Positions 18,056 to 28,000 of a stretch of DNA of 64,000 nucleotides are shown here, piece by piece. The stretch spans positions 8,531-72,530 of the forward strand of contig DASZTV010000104.1 of assembly GCA_035548125.1 (NCBI GenBank), read 5' to 3'. This DNA is from DASZTV01 sp035548125 (GTDB lineage: Bacteria; Actinomycetota; Actinomycetes; JAFAQI01). Numbering within the stretch: position 1 is the stretch's first letter; each line of letters begins with the position of its first letter. Both the position numbers and the translations under genes were made by a program. The notes below the pieces were generated by a model that was not told the origin of the DNA, did not search any database, and saw nothing but the letters and a program-made list of their open reading frames with translations.

Positions 18056-19093
18056 GTGCGCGTGGAGCCGGATCACAATCCCCACGGAGTACCTGACTTC
18101 TTCGCGTCGGGCGCGGTCGTGATGCCGCCCGCGGAGTCCGACGCACCCACTGCCGCACCGCCGGCACCACCGTCGTACGCCGCGCCGCAGCCGACCTACG
18201 CCGCACCGCCGGTACAGCCGGGCTACGCCCCGGCGTGGCCCGCGCCGGCGGCTCCCTCACGATTCAATCGCCGACTGGTGATGCCCGCCGCGCTGACCGC
18301 CGTCGTGGTCACGATCGGTGCGGTGGTCATCGCGATGTTCGGGCTCGGCAACGGAGGATCGTCGCTCAGCAACGCGCAGATGCTTGCCGCCCTTCACACG
18401 GCGTCCACCGGGCTCACCCGGTCCCCCGCCACGAGGTTCGGCATGACCATCACCATCTCGAAGGACGGCCATCAGCAGACGATGACGATGTCCGGCTTCA
18501 CGACGGACAAGCACGAGGGTTCCTTCACGATGACCGGTGCCGGCATCGACGAGTCCATGGTGTTAGTGAACGGCACGCTTTACATGAAGCTCCCCGCGAT
18601 CGCGACCTCGCTCTCGTACGGCAAGCCATGGCTCGGCGTGAAGGCCCCGACGCCGGACGCCGGGCAGCAGCAGTTCGACTCGAGCGGACCGGGCGGCCTG
18701 CTCGGCGGCCTCTCCGAGTTCGCCGGCACCGTCCACGACCACGGCACGCAGACCGTCGACGGCGTCGCCACCACCGAGTACAGCGTCGACATCGACGTGA
18801 ACAAGCTGATCAGCAAGGTAGCGCCCCAGCTCACCTCGTCGTCAGCCTTCGCGAACCTCGGCTCACTGGGGATCAGCGACATTCCGATGACGATCTGGAT
18901 CGACCGGGCGGGGCTGCCCCGCAAGATGTCGCTGGACATGTCGTTCCACGGCGTGTCGATGTCGGAGATCGCCACGTTCACCCCGACCGACGACGTGCCG
19001 TCGATCACCGCCCCACCGGCTTCGCAGGTCTACCTGTTCAACTCGTTCACCGACTTCAACGCCAACCTCGAACGGCTGACCGGCGGGGTCTAG
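18056..19093 (+). CDS. Membrane-anchored LppX/LprG-like protein with Pro-rich cytoplasmic tail
   Basis: About 345 residues: a Pro/Ala/Tyr-rich N-terminal region (about 1-70, repeats of YAAP type), one transmembrane helix near 75-97, then an extracytoplasmic domain of about 240 residues. The exterior resembles LppX/LprA/LprG-type lipid carriers in its strand pattern (FGMTITISKDG, GTLYMKLP, TTEYSVDIDVNKLI, MTIWIDRAGLPRKMSLDM). It lacks a lipobox and is membrane-anchored instead. The start could be GTG 18056 or GTG 18062; no clear Shine-Dalgarno is visible. Function is probably envelope-associated, perhaps binding a lipid; this is family-level inference. Confidence 0.65.
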   Translation: MRVEPDHNPHGVPDFFASGAVVMPPAESDAPTAAPPAPPSYAAPQPTYAAPPVQPGYAPAWPAPAAPSRFNRRLVMPAALTAVVVTIGAVVIAMFGLGNGGSSLSNAQMLAALHTASTGLTRSPATRFGMTITISKDGHQQTMTMSGFTTDKHEGSFTMTGAGIDESMVLVNGTLYMKLPAIATSLSYGKPWLGVKAPTPDAGQQQFDSSGPGGLLGGLSEFAGTVHDHGTQTVDGVATTEYSVDIDVNKLISKVAPQLTSSSAFANLGSLGISDIPMTIWIDRAGLPRKMSLDMSFHGVSMSEIATFTPTDDVPSITAPPASQVYLFNSFTDFNANLERLTGGV

Positions 19094-19101
19094 CGGCGGC
19101 G

Positions 19102-19944
19102 CTACTCCGCGCGCGTGATTCGCCGGTACCTCGCTTCGAGCAACGAGTAGAGCGCGAACACGAGCAAGCCCGCTGCGATCACGACCAGCATCAACACTCC
19201 CCACCAGTGACCGGCGAGCTTGCCGAGCACCTCATCGAGACCCTCCGCGTGCCGCGGGTCCGACTGGACTGCGGCCACCACGAGGAAGACGCCAACCGGG
19301 ACGAACACCAGCGCTCGGGCTGGGATCCCGACCCGGGCGGCACCGCGCACCAACCACTGAACCCATCGAGCTGCACGGCGAAGCTGCATGCCGTCGGCGT
19401 ACTCGTCGGTGAGGGCGGTGCGGATCTGATTGACGCACACGCCGACCACGACCGCCCCGAGTGCAGCGACGATCTCGCGCCCTGCCGGCAGCCCCAGCAG
19501 GTCGCCCGCGGTCCGGTGCTCCGATTGGTTGCTTCCGGTCGACTGCTTGCCGAGGACGTACGACATCGGAATCCAGGTCAGCGCCAGATAGAAGGCGCCT
19601 TGACATGCCGTCATCACCCGCCGCCAGGCCGGCGGCCGATCGTCCTGCCACGCCCCCCACAGCCGGGCCAGGCCGAAGCCGAGGAAGCCGGCAGCCACCG
19701 CGACGACGGCGGCCTTCCCGACCGGATTGGCGGCGACCGTGGCGAGTGCGCCATGGGCGTCGGCCTGCCGGCTGTCCGTCCCGCCCGACGCCGCGATGTT
19801 CAGCACCAGGCCGGCGAGCAGCAGGTAGAAGCCTGCGCGGGCCACCAACCCGAACCGGGCGACACCCGCCGCGACTTGCTCGGAGCGAAACCGCGTAGTA
19901 CGACGAGAGCGCGACCTGGTGCGACGGGCCGCCGTGGTTGTCAT
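19102..19944 (-). CDS. DUF1206 integral membrane protein
   Basis: A 280-residue protein with about six transmembrane helices in three repeated two-helix units, the plan of DUF1206. A basic N-terminal tail (RRTRSRSRRTTRFR) precedes the first repeat, which starts VARFGLVARAGFYLLLAGLV; repeat starts AFYLALTWIPM and ARVGIPARALVFVPVG follow. Family function is unknown. ATG 19944 is chosen because an upstream extension of 12 residues lacks family character. It converges on the LppX-like gene with 8 bases between and diverges from the small gene at 20010. Confidence 0.8.
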   Translation of the reverse strand: MTTTAARRTRSRSRRTTRFRSEQVAAGVARFGLVARAGFYLLLAGLVLNIAASGGTDSRQADAHGALATVAANPVGKAAVVAVAAGFLGFGLARLWGAWQDDRPPAWRRVMTACQGAFYLALTWIPMSYVLGKQSTGSNQSEHRTAGDLLGLPAGREIVAALGAVVVGVCVNQIRTALTDEYADGMQLRRAARWVQWLVRGAARVGIPARALVFVPVGVFLVVAAVQSDPRHAEGLDEVLGKLAGHWWGVLMLVVIAAGLLVFALYSLLEARYRRITRAE

Positions 19945-20009
19945 GGCGAAGGTCTGCCCACCACACCCGCGTGCCAACATTCGGGTCGGTCGCCGAAGGA
20001 GCAGCAGCG

Positions 20010-20324
20010 ATGACGTACGAGGACGATCAGGTCGTTTGCGACGACAGCGCGTTGACGATCAAGCGGTACTACTTCCCGTTCGGCTCGAAGCGAATCCCCT
20101 ACGACTCGATCAAGGGGGTGCAGCGCCTCGAACTGACTGGCGTCAATGCGGTTCGGCGCGGTCGCATCTGGGGGTCCGGCGACCTCGTGCACTGGTGGAA
20201 CCTCGATACCGGTCGGTTCCGCAAGGGCGCTGCGCTGGTGATCGACATCGGCAAGACGGTGAAACCGACGATCACACCGAAAGACCCCGACACGGTGGAG
20301 CGGATCCTGACCGCCGCCCGGTGA
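20010..20324 (+). CDS. Small PH-like domain protein (hypothetical)
   Basis: A 104-residue soluble protein. Its order of strands (ALTIKRYYFPFGSKRIPYDSIKGVQRL, interrupted here, then GALVIDIGKT and TITPKDP) followed by one helix resembles bacterial PH-like domains used as small binding modules. ATG 20010 has a strong GAAGGAG Shine-Dalgarno at 19994-20000. It stands alone between divergent and convergent neighbours; no partner is evident and the function is unknown. Confidence 0.65.
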   Translation: MTYEDDQVVCDDSALTIKRYYFPFGSKRIPYDSIKGVQRLELTGVNAVRRGRIWGSGDLVHWWNLDTGRFRKGAALVIDIGKTVKPTITPKDPDTVERILTAAR

Positions 20325-20360
20325 CCGGCGCCGGAATCACTGGCCACCTGCGACGCGAGG

Positions 20361-20975
20361 TCAGACTCCGATGCGGCTCGTGATGTAGCGCACGCAGTAC
20401 GCGATCATCGCGAGGATGCCGATCGCGTCGCACACCCGTGTCGCGACGAACGCGCCGACACCGACGATCAACAGCACGGCCAGCTGCACCGCGGCGAAGA
20501 CGATGAAGAAGATGCCGAACCAAAGCGTGACGCGGCCGAACACCGCGCGATAGTCCTCCGAGGCCCGCATCTCCTCGTCGACCGGGAAGATCTCACGGGC
20601 GAACGTCCCCGCAAGCGGGCGTCCCATGGCGACCGAACCGAGCCAGAAGGCGCCGTTCAGCACACCGAGCAGGGCGGGCTGCACGAGATAGGCAGTGGCG
20701 CTGTCGGTCACGACGCCGACGATCGCCTGCACGAGCACGAACCCGAGCACGACCTGTGCGATCAACCCCGGACGGCCGTGCATGCGCTCGTACACCAGCA
20801 CGGCCACGGACACCAACGTCCCGACGATCACGCCGAGCAACACGTTGTCGGTCACCTTCCACACGCCGTAGAAGGCGACCGGGGGCGCCAGGATGTCGAG
20901 TAGCAGGCGAGGTCCGACCGACCTGATCAGCGCCGAACCTTCCGGGATCTCCACCCGGGATGCTGCCTCCGCCAT
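20361..20975 (-). CDS. VC0807-like integral membrane protein
   Basis: A 204-residue hydrophobic protein with about six helices. LLLDILAPPVAFYGVW at the start, a mid-protein helix ending in an Arg/Gly turn (ERMHGRPGL) and a later GRPLAG motif fit the VC0807/DUF3159-like group of small membrane proteins of unknown function. It lies 36 bases after the facing PH-like gene and on the same strand as the arylsulfatase located further right, from whose end it is 68 bases away; co-transcription with the sulfatase is possible. Confidence 0.7.
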   Translation of the reverse strand: MAEAASRVEIPEGSALIRSVGPRLLLDILAPPVAFYGVWKVTDNVLLGVIVGTLVSVAVLVYERMHGRPGLIAQVVLGFVLVQAIVGVVTDSATAYLVQPALLGVLNGAFWLGSVAMGRPLAGTFAREIFPVDEEMRASEDYRAVFGRVTLWFGIFFIVFAAVQLAVLLIVGVGAFVATRVCDAIGILAMIAYCVRYITSRIGV

Positions 20976-21043
20976 CGGGTCACCGTACGGCTATTGGCGC
21001 GACTCCGCTCGTCGGCGAGACCGGGGCGAAGGCCAGCCCATGC

Positions 21044-23293
21044 CTATTGACGAGCCATTGCCTCCGCGGCCGCTGCCTCCGCATCAGGGCGCGTGAGCTT
21101 GCCGGTCTCGATCACGACCTCGTGCAGCGTGCCCTCGAAGCGGTTGGGGCCGCGATAGCGAGTACTGACCGGCGAGCCGTGGTCGTAGCCGATGCTGTGC
21201 CCGATGCTCGACATGATCCGCATCGCGAACGGCACGTGGCACGAGGCGGCGACCACGTCCCCGATGAGCAGCTCGAAGTCGCCGGCGCCACCGTCGCGGG
21301 TGAAGGTCAGGCCGACCACCGACTCCCCCACCGGCACGTCCGCGTCCGTGATGCAGACCGTGTGGTCCCCGAACGCGTTGTAGTCGAGCACCAGCTTGTT
21401 GTCCTCGACGAACCAGGCGATTCCGGAGTTGGCGGTCCCCGTCGCGAGCAGCACGCCGTTCTCACCGGCTGCGCGCGTGATCCGGGCCGTCATCGCGAAT
21501 CGGCTGCCCGCAAGCGTCGCACCGGCCTGCGCCGGCAGGGGTGACATCGGCGGTTTGTAGACGTAGCGCTTGGATGTCGGGTGCGGCGAGTTGTCGTCGT
21601 ACCGAGTGAAGAACAGCTCGATCGTGCGGTCGTCCAGCGGCAGTACTCCATGCTCCCGCGCCTCTGCCCACCAGAGGTCGACCAGCTCCTTGAGCTTGTC
21701 CGGCTCGTGGGACGCGAGGTCGTGGCACTCCGAGAAGTCCTCGGACACCCGGTAGAGCTCCCACGTGTCCTCGTCGTACGGCACGTTCTGGGTGTGGCGC
21801 GTGACGGCCTTCCAGCCGTCGTGCCAGATGCCGCGATGCCCGTTCATCTCGAAGTACTGCGCCTGCTTGCGCGTCGGCGAGGATGCCGCTTCGAGCGTGT
21901 AGAGCAGGGACGTGCCGGCGATGGGTAGCTGGTCGTAACCCCGGTACGTCGACGGCGGGGTGATGCCGATCGCCTCATAGATGGTCGGTGCGACGTCGAC
22001 CGCATGGTGAAACTGTCGTCGCAGGCCGCCGGGGTCCGGGATGTGACCGGGCCAGTGCACGATGAACGGCACGTGCACGCCGCCTTCGTGGGTGTTCTGC
22101 TTGTACCACTTGAACGGCGTGTTCCCAGCCTGCGCCCAGCCCCACGGGTAGTTGGCGTGGCTGTTCGGCCCGCCGACGTCGTCGATGCGCTCGATGGCCT
22201 CTTCCGGCGTCTCGATCATGAAGTTGAAGAACTTCATCTCGTGCATCACGCCGAACGGGCCGCCCTCCTGGCTCGCGCCGTTGTCGCTGACCAGGACGAT
22301 GATCGTGTCGTCCATGAGATCCAGTGCCTCGAGGTCGGCGAGCAGCCGTCCGATCTGCACGTCCGTGTGGTCGAGGAAGGCGGCGAACGCCTCCTGCATC
22401 CGGGCGGCGAGCCGGCGATGTGTCTCCGGCATCGACTCCCATGCCTCGACGCCCGGGTTGCGCGGCGCGAGGTCAGTGTCGGCCGGGACCAGTCCGGCCT
22501 CCTTCTGCCGGGCGAACCACTCGTCGCGCGCAACGTCCCAGCCGGCGTCGAACCTGCCGCGGTACTTCGCGAGGTACTCCGGCGGCGCCTGGTGCGGCGC
22601 ATGTGTCGCGCCGAACGCGAGGTAGAGGAAGAACGGCCGGTCCGGACGCACCGACACCGAGTCGTGGATGAAGGCCGACGCACGGTCCACGAGGTCTTCG
22701 GAGAGGTGGTAGCCCTGCTCCGGCGTGGCCGGCGGGTCGATCCGGTGGTTGTCGTAGAACAGGTCGGGGTGGAACTGGTCGGTCTCCCCCTCGAGGAAGC
22801 CGTAGAACCGGTCGAAGCCGCGCTGGCACGGCCAGTGGTCGTACGGTCCGGCAGCCGAGCAGTCGAGCGCCGGGCACAGGTGCCACTTGCCGACCGCGAA
22901 CGTCGCGTAGCCGTTGTCGCGGAGCACCTCGGCCATCGTCGCCGCGTGCGGCGAGACGTAGCCGCGCATCTGCGGGAAGCCGGTGTTGAAGTTCGCCACC
23001 GAACGCATCCCGACCGTGTGGTGGTTGCGGCCGGTCAGCAGCGCGGCGCGGGTGGGCGAGCACAGCGGCGTGACGTGGAAGTTGGTGTAACGAAGCCCAC
23101 CGTCGGCCAGCCGGTCGATGTTGGGCGTGTCGATCGAGGACCCGTAGCAGCCCAGCTGCGCGTAGCCGGTGTCGTCGAGGACGATCATCACGACGTTGGG
23201 TGCACCGTCCGGGCTGGTGCGTTTCGGGAACGACGGCGTCGACTCGACGTGGGTGTCCGCGAGAACCCCGTCGAAGTCCTCAAAAACTGGCAT
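21044..23293 (-). CDS. Arylsulfatase (formylglycine-dependent, PAS type)
   Basis: A 749-residue type I sulfatase of the size and layout of Pseudomonas/mycobacterial AtsA-type enzymes. The first metal ligands are D40-D41 in VLDDTGY. The formylglycine signature is C78-S-P-T-R82 followed by AALLTGR, with NFHVTP before it, and SDNGASQEGG is a later metal site. It hydrolyses sulfate esters once Cys78 is oxidised by a formylglycine-generating enzyme, which is not in this window. No signal peptide is visible, so the enzyme is probably cytoplasmic. ATG 23293 is chosen over an in-frame start 24 bases upstream because GGAGG lies 5 bases before it. It is divergent from the second transporter operon. Confidence 0.93.
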   Translation of the reverse strand: MPVFEDFDGVLADTHVESTPSFPKRTSPDGAPNVVMIVLDDTGYAQLGCYGSSIDTPNIDRLADGGLRYTNFHVTPLCSPTRAALLTGRNHHTVGMRSVANFNTGFPQMRGYVSPHAATMAEVLRDNGYATFAVGKWHLCPALDCSAAGPYDHWPCQRGFDRFYGFLEGETDQFHPDLFYDNHRIDPPATPEQGYHLSEDLVDRASAFIHDSVSVRPDRPFFLYLAFGATHAPHQAPPEYLAKYRGRFDAGWDVARDEWFARQKEAGLVPADTDLAPRNPGVEAWESMPETHRRLAARMQEAFAAFLDHTDVQIGRLLADLEALDLMDDTIIVLVSDNGASQEGGPFGVMHEMKFFNFMIETPEEAIERIDDVGGPNSHANYPWGWAQAGNTPFKWYKQNTHEGGVHVPFIVHWPGHIPDPGGLRRQFHHAVDVAPTIYEAIGITPPSTYRGYDQLPIAGTSLLYTLEAASSPTRKQAQYFEMNGHRGIWHDGWKAVTRHTQNVPYDEDTWELYRVSEDFSECHDLASHEPDKLKELVDLWWAEAREHGVLPLDDRTIELFFTRYDDNSPHPTSKRYVYKPPMSPLPAQAGATLAGSRFAMTARITRAAGENGVLLATGTANSGIAWFVEDNKLVLDYNAFGDHTVCITDADVPVGESVVGLTFTRDGGAGDFELLIGDVVAASCHVPFAMRIMSSIGHSIGYDHGSPVSTRYRGPNRFEGTLHEVVIETGKLTRPDAEAAAAEAMARQ

Positions 23294-23310
23294 GAATCCT
23301 CCGGGGGCTC

Positions 23311-23337
23311 TTGACACGCTGGGCGATATATTGACAC
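23311..23337. promoter_or_regulatory. Direct TTGACAC repeats in a divergent promoter region
   Basis: TTGACAC occurs at 23311-23317 and 23331-23337, exactly 20 bases apart (two helical turns), in the 86-base gap between the arylsulfatase and the transporter operon. The pair could be operator half-sites or alternative -35 elements; the short AT-rich run GATATATT lies between them. Confidence 0.35.
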
Positions 23338-23379
23338 TAGGAACGACAAAAGTTCAAGGCCCGGTCGAATCGAGGATCT

Positions 23380-25044
23380 GTGCCCCTCCGTCGGTATGCA
23401 CCCGCGTTGATCATCGCCGCGGCACTGCTGCTGCTCGTGATCGTCGCTCCCTCGAAGGGCCCGTCGACCCCGGCCGAGTCCTACGTAAGTGGCACCCAGA
23501 ACGAAGGCGCGCCGATCAGCGGCGCCACCCCTCCGGCCGGCGTCGTACCGACGACCTCACCGACGGCCGCCGGGTCCAAGGGCCACGGGGCCAAGACGGG
23601 GGGCAAGGCGAGTACGACGCCGACGCCTGGCAGCACCGCCAGCGGCGCGGTCCCGGCGGGCAGCACCGCCCATTGCGCCGGTGACCGGCAGTTCTCGGTG
23701 CCCGGCTTCGCCGCGGCGCCGCCCTGCCAACCGACGTTCAGCGGCAGCAACGGCGGCAAGACCGCGCCGGGCGTCACCGCCACGACGATCGAGATCGTCT
23801 ATTACCAGCCGAAGACCAACCTCGCTCTCAACGCGATTCTCGGTCCCGCGGGGCTGCAGCCCAGCGTCGCGCAGGTCAACGACTACATCTCGCGCGCGAC
23901 GCAGTTCATCAACGCCCGGTACGAGCTATGGGGTCGCAAGATCCACGTGGACGACTACGTCAGTCCGTCGTGTCAGGCATCACCTCCCAGCGACGCGTGC
24001 TACCGCCAGGACGCCCAGACCATCGTCGCGAAGTACCACCCGTTCGCCGTGCTCTACCCGCGCAACATCACCGGCCCCGGCTTCCAGTCGGAGCTGAGCC
24101 ACCTCAAGGTGACGAACCTGGGCGGGCTGAACATGCCGCTGAGCTTCAGCACCAGCCAGGCGCCGTACCACTTCGACTACGACATGGACGGCGACACCCA
24201 GGCCGAGCTGACCGGTGAGTGGTACTGCAGGCAACTGGCCAACCGCAAGGCGTCGTACGCCGGAGAGGCCGACCTCCGCAACAAGCCGCGCTCCGCGGAG
24301 GTCCTGACCGAGGACACCCCTGAACACGTCGAAGCTGCGCAGCGCCTGGCCGCGACGATCAACCGCTGCGACCACGGTGGCGGGGCCACGGTGAAGGCCT
24401 ACTCCCCCGACACCGGACAGGCTGTCGTCCAGAGCACGACGCTCGCCTCGCAGGCGAAGCAGAACGGCATCACGACGCTGCTCTACTTCACCGACCCCGT
24501 GTTCCCGGTGTACCTCACGCCGCAGCTGACGTCGCAGAACTACTTCCCGGAAAACGTCGTCGTCGGATCGGCGTACATGGACTTCGACGGACTCGCCCAG
24601 CTCTACAACAAGCAGCAATGGCGCAACGCGTTCGGGATGGGTGATCTCCCGGACATGGCGGCGCTGAGCAGCTATGACTCCGGCGCCGTGTATCGATCCA
24701 CCCACGGCTCGCAAGGACCGTTCACCAGCGCCGCCAACATCCAGGGCTACTTCACGGTCCTCGGCTCCGGGCTGCAGCAGGCGGGCCCCGACCTCACGGC
24801 GGTCAACTTCGAACGGGGCGTGCTCAGCCTGCCGCCGTCCGGCGGCACCCGCTTCCACAGCCTGATCAAGTTCGGCAGCAACGACTTCACCGGGGTCTCC
24901 GACGCGCGGATCATGTACTGGGACCCCTCGCGCCGCTCGCCGGCCAACGGCAAAGCCGGCTCGTACGTGGCGCTCGACAACGGTCGCCGATACACGCTCG
25001 GCCAGGTTCCCAGCCACACCTTCAAGATCCCGGGTCGCGCGTGA
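23380..25044 (+). CDS. ABC transporter substrate-binding protein, Liv type, second paralogue
   Basis: A 554-residue binding protein. It has a hydrophobic N-terminal anchor (residues 8-23), a Ser/Thr/Pro/Gly-rich linker to about residue 98, and a type I binding fold from about residue 130. A paired-cysteine region precedes the fold (TAHCAGD...PPCQPTFSG), and C196/C203 may form another disulfide. Motifs PVYLT, QNYFPE, AGPDLT and NFERG are shared with the protein at 3281, showing common descent. GTG 23380 has GAGGA a few bases upstream. Its TGA overlaps the GTG of the fused transporter gene as GTGA. It opens a seven-gene operon that includes a sulfatase fusion. Confidence 0.88.
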   Translation: MPLRRYAPALIIAAALLLLVIVAPSKGPSTPAESYVSGTQNEGAPISGATPPAGVVPTTSPTAAGSKGHGAKTGGKASTTPTPGSTASGAVPAGSTAHCAGDRQFSVPGFAAAPPCQPTFSGSNGGKTAPGVTATTIEIVYYQPKTNLALNAILGPAGLQPSVAQVNDYISRATQFINARYELWGRKIHVDDYVSPSCQASPPSDACYRQDAQTIVAKYHPFAVLYPRNITGPGFQSELSHLKVTNLGGLNMPLSFSTSQAPYHFDYDMDGDTQAELTGEWYCRQLANRKASYAGEADLRNKPRSAEVLTEDTPEHVEAAQRLAATINRCDHGGGATVKAYSPDTGQAVVQSTTLASQAKQNGITTLLYFTDPVFPVYLTPQLTSQNYFPENVVVGSAYMDFDGLAQLYNKQQWRNAFGMGDLPDMAALSSYDSGAVYRSTHGSQGPFTSAANIQGYFTVLGSGLQQAGPDLTAVNFERGVLSLPPSGGTRFHSLIKFGSNDFTGVSDARIMYWDPSRRSPANGKAGSYVALDNGRRYTLGQVPSHTFKIPGRA

Positions 25045-28000
25045 GGAACCCACGCGTCACGCGCTGGCTGGTCCGGCTGCTCGCTGTGCCGGCGATCGCG
25101 GTCGGCGCGGAGCTGGTGTTCGGGTGGCACTCCCACCGCACCGTCGTCGGGTTCCTGCCGGTGCCGAACGGCGTGCCGTTCGGCAACCTCGTCGAAGGGG
25201 CGATCTTCGGCCTGCTCTACGCGCTGCCGGCGTTCGGGCTGATCCTGGTCTACCGCGCGCAGCGCATCATCAACTTCGCGGCCGCCTCTCTCGGCGGCGG
25301 CGCCGCGGTGTGCGGCCTGCTCGTCATCACCGCCGAGCACCAGCCCTACCTGGTGGGCGTCGCCGTCGTGCTCGTGAGCGGTGGCGTGCTCGGCCTGGTC
25401 GCTCGCCGCGTGCTGCATCGATTCTCCGACAAGTCACGACTCGTCCTCACCGTCGCGACGATCGGCGTCGGCCAGCTGCTGCTGGTGCTCGAGGCGGTCC
25501 TCCCGTCGTGGTTCGGCAGCACCGTGCTCGGCGCCAGCCAGCTGCAGACACCGTTCAGCGGTATGCACTTCTCGATCGGCAAGGTCGTGCTCTCCGGCGA
25601 CTACCTCGCGATCGTCGTGGTCGCCGCGGCGGTCACCGTCGGCCTCGGGCTGTTCTTCCGGGCGACCCGGACCGGCCTGGGTGTGCGAGCCAGTGCGGAC
25701 AACGCCGACCGCGCGATGCTGCTCGGCATCCCGGTGCGCCGGATGGTCGTCCTGGTCTGGGTGATCGCCGGTGTCCTCTCCGCGGCGTCGGCGTTCCTGA
25801 AGATCGCGGTCGTCGGCCAGTCGCTCGGCGCCGACATCGATCCCGCCCTGCTGCTGTTCCCGCTGGCTGCCGCCGTGATCGCTCGCTTCGACGACCTGCC
25901 GACCGCACTCATCGCCGGGATCGGTCTGGGCATTCTCGACCGCGCGGCGTACTACTCGACCAACAACACCAACCTCCCGGCGGCGCTCGTGCTGCCGATC
26001 GTCCTCATCGCACTGCTCGGCCGGGGCCGGGTGGCGCGTGCCTTCGACAGTGGGATCGGCAGCTTCCAGACCTTCGCCGAGACCCGCCCGGTGCCGCTGC
26101 AGCTGCGCCGGCTGCCGGAGGTGGTCTGGGGCGGTCGTGGGGCAAAGGCGGCCGGCCTCACGCTGTGCGTCGTCGGTCCGTACATCGTCGGGAGCGCGAA
26201 ACTGGGCTTCCTCACCCAGATCGTGCTCTCCGCGATTGTCGCCCTCTCGCTGACGTTGCTCACCGGATGGGCCGGCCAGGTCTCGCTCGGTCAGTTCGGC
26301 CTCGCCGGGGTGGGCGCTGCCGTGGCGGGCGGGCTCGCGACCCGGGCAGACGCCGACTTCTTCGTGACGCTGGTCGCGGCGGCGGTCGCCGGTGCGTTGA
26401 TCGCCGCGCTGATCGGCATCCCGGCGCTGCGGCTTCCCGGCCTGTTCCTCGCGGTGGTGACGCTGGCCTTCTCCGCCGTCGTCGCTCTCGTGCTGCTCGA
26501 CCAGCGCTATTTCGGCTGGCTGCTGCCCAAGGACGGGCAGACGATCGAGCGCCCGGTGCTGTTCGGGCGCTTCGACCTGACCAGCGACCGGGCCTTCTAC
26601 TACCTCTGTCTCGGCATCCTGGTGCTGTTCATCGCTTCGTCGCTCAAGCTGCGGGCGAGCCGATCGGGCCGGATCTTCGTCGCGCAGCGCGACAACGTGC
26701 GTGAGGCGCAAGCACTCGGGGTCAACGCTGCGCGGACCAAGATCGCGGCGTTCGCGCTGTCCGGCGCGATGGCCGCGGTGGGCGGTGCGTTGTTCGCCTA
26801 CCAGGTCGGCGCGGTCGATCAGTCGACCTTCCCCGTGCAGCTGTCGATCGACGTGTTCGTCTTCGCCGTCGTCGGCGGAATCGCCAGCCCGTACGGCGCG
26901 GTTTGCGGCGCGCTGTTCTACCAGGTTCTCAACTTCTTCGGTACGTCGATCTTCGGCTTCCTCGACCATCTGCACCTGCACAGCGTGGTCGCCTTCATCG
27001 ACGAGATCGGGCTGTCCAGCGGCGTGCTGCTGGTGCTGTCGTTCTTCCCCGGCGGTATTGCCTCGAGCGGAACCGTCTTCATCCGGGATCCCTTCCTGCG
27101 ATGGGTTGCCAAGCGTCACAACATCGAGCTGCCGAGCCTGGCTGCCGACCGCGCCGAGGCGGAGCACGCAGCCGAGGCGCATCGGTTCCACATCGACGAG
27201 CCGACCGAGGACGCGCTGCTGGTCTGCCGCGACCTCGACGTCGGCTACGACAGCGTCCAGGTGCTGTTCGGTGTCGACATGCACGTCCGGCGCGGCGAGG
27301 TACTCGCGCTGCTCGGCACCAACGGCGCGGGCAAGTCGACGCTGCTCCGTGCGATCAGCGGACTGACGATGCCCTCCGCCGGAAGCATCGTGTTCGACGG
27401 TCGGGACATCACCAGGATCAGTGCGGTCGAACGGGCGCGCACCGGGATCGGACAGGTGCCGGGAGGCAAGGGCATCTTCCCGACCGTCACGGTCGCCGAC
27501 CACTTCCGCGCCGCACGCTGGATCCGCACCAAGGAACACGTCGGGGCCGGGGATGCCGCGCAGGAGCAGGTGCTCGAGTGGTTCCCCAACCTGCGCAACC
27601 GGTGGGACACTCTCGCCGGCAACCTGTCCGGCGGCGAGGCGCAGCAGCTTGCGGTCGGCATGGCGTTCATCACCAGGCCCAAGCTGCTGATCATCGATGA
27701 GCTGTCGCTCGGCCTCGCGCCGACGATCGTCGAGAAGCTGCTCGATGTCGTGCGACAGGTCAATGCATCCGGTACGACGGTCGTCCTCGTCGAGCAGTCC
27801 GTGAACGTCGCGCTCACCATCGCCGAGCGCGCCTACTTCATGGAGAAGGGCGAGGTTCGCTTCTGTGGCTCGACAGCCGAGCTGATCGAACGCGACGACA
27901 TCGTGCGCTCTGTCTTTCTCGCTGCCGCTACCGAGGACGCGAAGCCGCAGGCGAAGCGCACGGTCGTCATCGACGACCGGCCGCCCGTCGAGGTGCTTCG

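Noticed and set aside
23311..23331. TTGACA followed by TATATT as a strong promoter
   Set aside because: The spacing between the two elements is only about 10 bases, too short for a sigma-70-type promoter.
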